17,227 nt of DNA from positions 1 to 17,227 of the forward strand of contig JBKEAI010000117.1 of NCBI GenBank assembly GCA_047972145.1. The letters run 5' to 3'. The position numbers and the translations under genes are program-made. The DNA comes from JAMLGJ01 sp047972145. GTDB taxonomy: Bacteria > Actinomycetota > Acidimicrobiia > Acidimicrobiales > Microtrichaceae. The notes under the pieces are model-generated. The model was given only the letters and a program-made list of their open reading frames with translations, was not told where the DNA came from and did no database searches. Positions 14,891-17,227 of the stretch are shown piece after piece. Within the stretch, counting starts at the first letter, position 1. Each line of letters begins with the position of its first letter.

Positions 14891-14943
14891 CCGTTCTGTG
14901 GTGCGCAACGCGCTCAGGAGGCTAGCGAGGCACCACAGAACGG
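14891..14943 (-). promoter_or_regulatory. Long inverted repeat between pgk and tpiA
   Basis: CCGTTCTGTGGTGC (14891-14904) and GCACCACAGAACGG (14930-14943) are perfect 14-bp inverted copies around a 25-base loop, which itself can form a small CGCT/AGCG stem. It lies in the transcribed spacer between pgk and tpiA. There is no T tract, so it may be a factor-assisted or partial terminator, a processing site or an mRNA-stabilising hairpin that sets the pgk:tpiA ratio. Confidence 0.65.
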
Positions 14944-14959
14944 GTCGGGTGAGGGCGTG

Positions 14960-16096
14960 TCATCTGGCGGTGACGGACTCTCGCAAGGCGGCGAGGCCCG
15001 GAAGGTCGCCCTTTTCTATCAACTCGAGCGACGCGCCACCGCCGGTGGAGATGTGATCGACATCCGCGGCGAGCCCGAACTGGGCGACCGCAGCGGCTGA
15101 ATCACCGCCGCCGATCACCGAGAAACCCCGCGACTCGGCGACGGCCTGGCCGACCGCACGGGTGCCGGCTTCGAATCGGGGATCCTCGAACACCCCCATC
15201 GGACCGTTCCACAGGATCGTGCGTGCATCGAGGATCAGCTCCCCGAACGCCGCAGCCGTACCCGGACCGACATCGAGGCCCATCCAACCCTCGGGGAGCG
15301 AGCGACCGAAGTTGCGCACCTCTCCCCCGGCCTCGGGTTCGCCGATCTTGCCGCCCGGTCCGAGTCCCACGACATCTTCGGGCAGAGCGAGGCGGTCACC
15401 GAACTCGGCGAGTAGCTCTGTGCACTGGTCCACCTGGTCGTGCTCACACAGCGAGTTGCCGATGCTGTGGCCCATCGCCTTGAAGAACGTGAAGCACATC
15501 CCGCCGCCGATGAGCACCGTGTCGGCGATGTCGAGCAGCGCACGGATCACACCGAGCTTGTCGGACACCTTCGCCCCACCGGTGATCGCCACGAACGGCT
15601 TGCGGGCGTTCTCCCGCACCCCGAGGAGCACCTCGACCTCCTTGGCGAGCAGGCGGCCTGCCGCCGAGGGCAGGGTCCGAGGTGGACCCACGATCGAAGC
15701 GTGCGCGCGATGTGACGCGCCGAACGCGTCGTTGACGTAGAGGTCGTGACCCTCCACCAGGCCCGCCACGAAAGCAGGGTCGTCTGCGGTCTCGCCGGGA
15801 TCGAAACGCAGGTTGTCGAGCAGGTCCACCCCGGGGGCGAGATGGGCAAGGCGCTCGCGCACCGGCTCGACCGAGAACTGCGGGTCCGGCTTGCCCTTCG
15901 GGCGGCCCAGATGGGTGCACGCGGTCACTTTCGCTCCGCGCTCGGTCAGCCATTTGAGCGTCGGCAACGCCGAGCGGATCCGCAGGTCGTCGGTGATCAC
16001 ACCGTCTCGGATCGGCACGTTGAAGTCCGCGCGCACCAACACCGAGCGGCCTTCGACCTCGCCGAGGTCCTCCAGTTCAGGAACTCCGAACTTCAC
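14960..16096 (-). CDS. pgk: Phosphoglycerate kinase
   Basis: The 378-residue enzyme transfers phosphate from 1,3-bisphosphoglycerate to ADP, making ATP in glycolysis. Signature regions are present: VRADFNVPIRDG (21-32), the HLGRPKGKPD substrate loop, GGAKVSDKLGVI, and the C-terminal nucleotide-binding region SVIGGGDSAAAV followed by ISTGGGASLELIEKGDLPGL. It is slightly shorter than the common 390-400 residues but complete. The GTG start follows the gap stop by two bases, and no separate strong ribosome site is seen, so translation is probably coupled to gap. Confidence 0.98.
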   Translation of the reverse strand: MKFGVPELEDLGEVEGRSVLVRADFNVPIRDGVITDDLRIRSALPTLKWLTERGAKVTACTHLGRPKGKPDPQFSVEPVRERLAHLAPGVDLLDNLRFDPGETADDPAFVAGLVEGHDLYVNDAFGASHRAHASIVGPPRTLPSAAGRLLAKEVEVLLGVRENARKPFVAITGGAKVSDKLGVIRALLDIADTVLIGGGMCFTFFKAMGHSIGNSLCEHDQVDQCTELLAEFGDRLALPEDVVGLGPGGKIGEPEAGGEVRNFGRSLPEGWMGLDVGPGTAAAFGELILDARTILWNGPMGVFEDPRFEAGTRAVGQAVAESRGFSVIGGGDSAAAVAQFGLAADVDHISTGGGASLELIEKGDLPGLAALRESVTAR

Positions 16097-16098
16097 TG

Positions 16099-17109
16099 TC
16101 AGCCGTTCGCGGCGCCGACCTTCACGGCCAGGTCGACCAGGCGGTTGGAGTAGCCGGTCTCGTTGTCGTACCAGGACAGCACCTTGACCAGGTTGCCCAT
16201 CGCCATCGTGAGGCCCGAGTCGAAGATCGAGCTGTAGGGCGACCCGACGATGTCGGAGCTGACAAGTGGCTCGTCGGTGTACTGGAGCACCTTGGAGAGC
16301 GGGCCCGCCGCAGCAGCAGCCTTGAACGCCTCGTTGACCTCTTCGACGGTGACTTCCTTGTCGAGCGTGCCGACGAAGTCGGTGATCGAACCGGTCGGTA
16401 CCGGCACCCGCAGCGAGGTGCCATCCAGCTTGCCCTGCATCGACTGCAACACCAGGCCCGTCGCACGAGCGGCACCCGTGGAGGTGGGAACGATGTTGAT
16501 CGCCGCGGCACGAGCCCGGCGGGGGTCCTTGTGTGGCCCGTCCACGAGGCTCTGGTCACCGGTGTAGGCGTGGATCGTGTTCATGAGGCCCTTCTCCACG
16601 CCGAAGGCGTCGTCGAGGACCTTGATCAGGGGCACGAAGCAGTTCGTCGTGCACGAGGCGTTGGACACGATGATGTGCTTTTCGGGATCGAAGGTGTCGT
16701 CGTTGACGCCCACCACGAACGTCGCGTCGGCACCGGTCGCCGGGGCGGAGATGACCACCCGGGGCGCGCCACCGTCGAGGTGTGCAGAGGCCTTGTCACG
16801 GTCCGCGAAGATGCCGGTGGACTCGACCACCACATCCACACCGAGGTCACCCCACGGGATCTCCTTGGGGTCTCGGTGCGAGACCACCTTGAGCACGTCA
16901 CCGTCGACGTCGATCCCACCGTCGACCACCTCGACGTCACCCGGATAGGTGCCCGCAACCGAGTCCCGCTTGAGCAGAAGAGCCATCGTCTCGAGCGACC
17001 CGAGGTCGTTGACCGCGACGAAGTCGATGTCCTCGCCACGTTGCTTGGCGGCTCGGAAGAAGTTGCGCCCGATCCGCCCGAAACCGTTGATACCAATGCG
17101 AACTGTCAT
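16099..17109 (-). CDS. gap: Glyceraldehyde-3-phosphate dehydrogenase
   Basis: The 336-residue protein oxidises glyceraldehyde 3-phosphate to 1,3-bisphosphoglycerate with NAD. The Rossmann motif INGFGRIGRN (7-16), the acidic Asp after Asn34 (VAVND, favouring NAD over NADP), catalytic Cys153 in SNASCTTNC and His180 in MNTIHAYTGDQ are all visible. The C-terminal SWYDNETGYSNRLVDL is also present. The ATG at 17109 has GAGGGG about 9 bases upstream. It is first in the run gap-pgk-tpiA-secG; the promoter should lie in or beyond the last 118 bases of the window. Confidence 0.98.
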   Translation of the reverse strand: MTVRIGINGFGRIGRNFFRAAKQRGEDIDFVAVNDLGSLETMALLLKRDSVAGTYPGDVEVVDGGIDVDGDVLKVVSHRDPKEIPWGDLGVDVVVESTGIFADRDKASAHLDGGAPRVVISAPATGADATFVVGVNDDTFDPEKHIIVSNASCTTNCFVPLIKVLDDAFGVEKGLMNTIHAYTGDQSLVDGPHKDPRRARAAAINIVPTSTGAARATGLVLQSMQGKLDGTSLRVPVPTGSITDFVGTLDKEVTVEEVNEAFKAAAAAGPLSKVLQYTDEPLVSSDIVGSPYSSIFDSGLTMAMGNLVKVLSWYDNETGYSNRLVDLAVKVGAANG

Positions 17110-17227
17110 CTCTCAGCACCCCTCGTGGTGTTGTGATGGTCCTCGTGCCCCGCACACCGGGACATCGCCGCCCCCTATGGGGGACATCCCGACCATCCGA
17201 CCATGAAACGACTCGCCCGTGCCAATC
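17110..17227. other. Upstream region of gap
   Basis: These 118 bases hold no gene I can support. A small palindrome, CCCCC-TAT-GGGGG (17171-17183), could be a short hairpin. I could not recognise convincing -35 and -10 boxes for gap; the promoter may lie past the window edge. Confidence 0.3.

Noticed and set aside
14222..15100. 292-codon plus-strand frame across tpiA and the pgk 3' end
   Set aside because: It is antisense to tpiA and pgk; the translation (His/Leu/Arg-rich) has no domain character.
1..17227. CRISPR array, toxin-antitoxin pair or known phage-defence genes
   Set aside because: No regularly spaced repeats and no matching domains; the repeats found are short, few and tied to mobile-element parts.

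Overview
The window comes from a high-GC actinobacterium. The gap-pgk-tpiA-secG gene order, the frequent GTG starts and the protein style fit Actinomycetota. A placement near Acidimicrobiia is a guess from overall feel, not something the sequence proves. The window splits at a tRNA-Leu(GAG) gene on the minus strand (10688-10771). Everything to its left is accessory DNA, and everything to its right is ordinary chromosome.

Left part (1-10731) is layered mobile DNA. It opens with the C-terminal half of a large serine recombinase cut by the window edge (2-751). Next comes a tight three-gene minus-strand operon (3383-769): a secreted trypsin-fold serine protease, a small lipoprotein and a GNAT acetyltransferase with an unrecognised N-terminal extension. 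Then follows a nest of broken elements. An ISL3-family transposase (A) stops exactly where a group II intron begins (4353, GTGCGCC). The intron's reverse transcriptase stops at 6024, where a second ISL3-family element (B) begins. Element B in turn loses its C-terminal half at about 6807, where it abuts a MobF/TrwC-type relaxase-helicase that has also lost its C-terminal half. Upstream of the relaxase is about 840 bp without a convincing gene. This stretch carries a cluster of GGTCACC/GGTGACC motifs and a perfect 9-bp inverted repeat, and could be an oriT or operator region. A complete large serine integrase (9289-10731) follows. Its last 14 codons are read from the antisense strand of the tRNA-Leu gene, which marks the tRNA 3' end as the likely attachment site. 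A 12-bp direct copy of the tRNA edge lies in the tail of the left recombinase (601-612), so the roughly 10-kb segment between may be one integrated mobilizable element stacked against another.

Right part (10772-17227) is chromosomal. On the plus strand is a small cupin protein. On the minus strand, reading right to left, are gap, pgk, tpiA and secG (lower glycolysis plus a translocase subunit), then a flavin-reductase-like protein, a PPK2 polyphosphate kinase, and directly behind PPK2 a decayed C-terminal remnant of a carotenoid oxygenase with a frameshift at a five-base homopolymer. A strong 14-bp inverted repeat sits between pgk and tpiA.

The least familiar coherent unit is the protease-lipoprotein-acetyltransferase operon. 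The most informative structural story is the stacked integration at tRNA-Leu. I recognise no CRISPR array, no rRNA and no known defence system.
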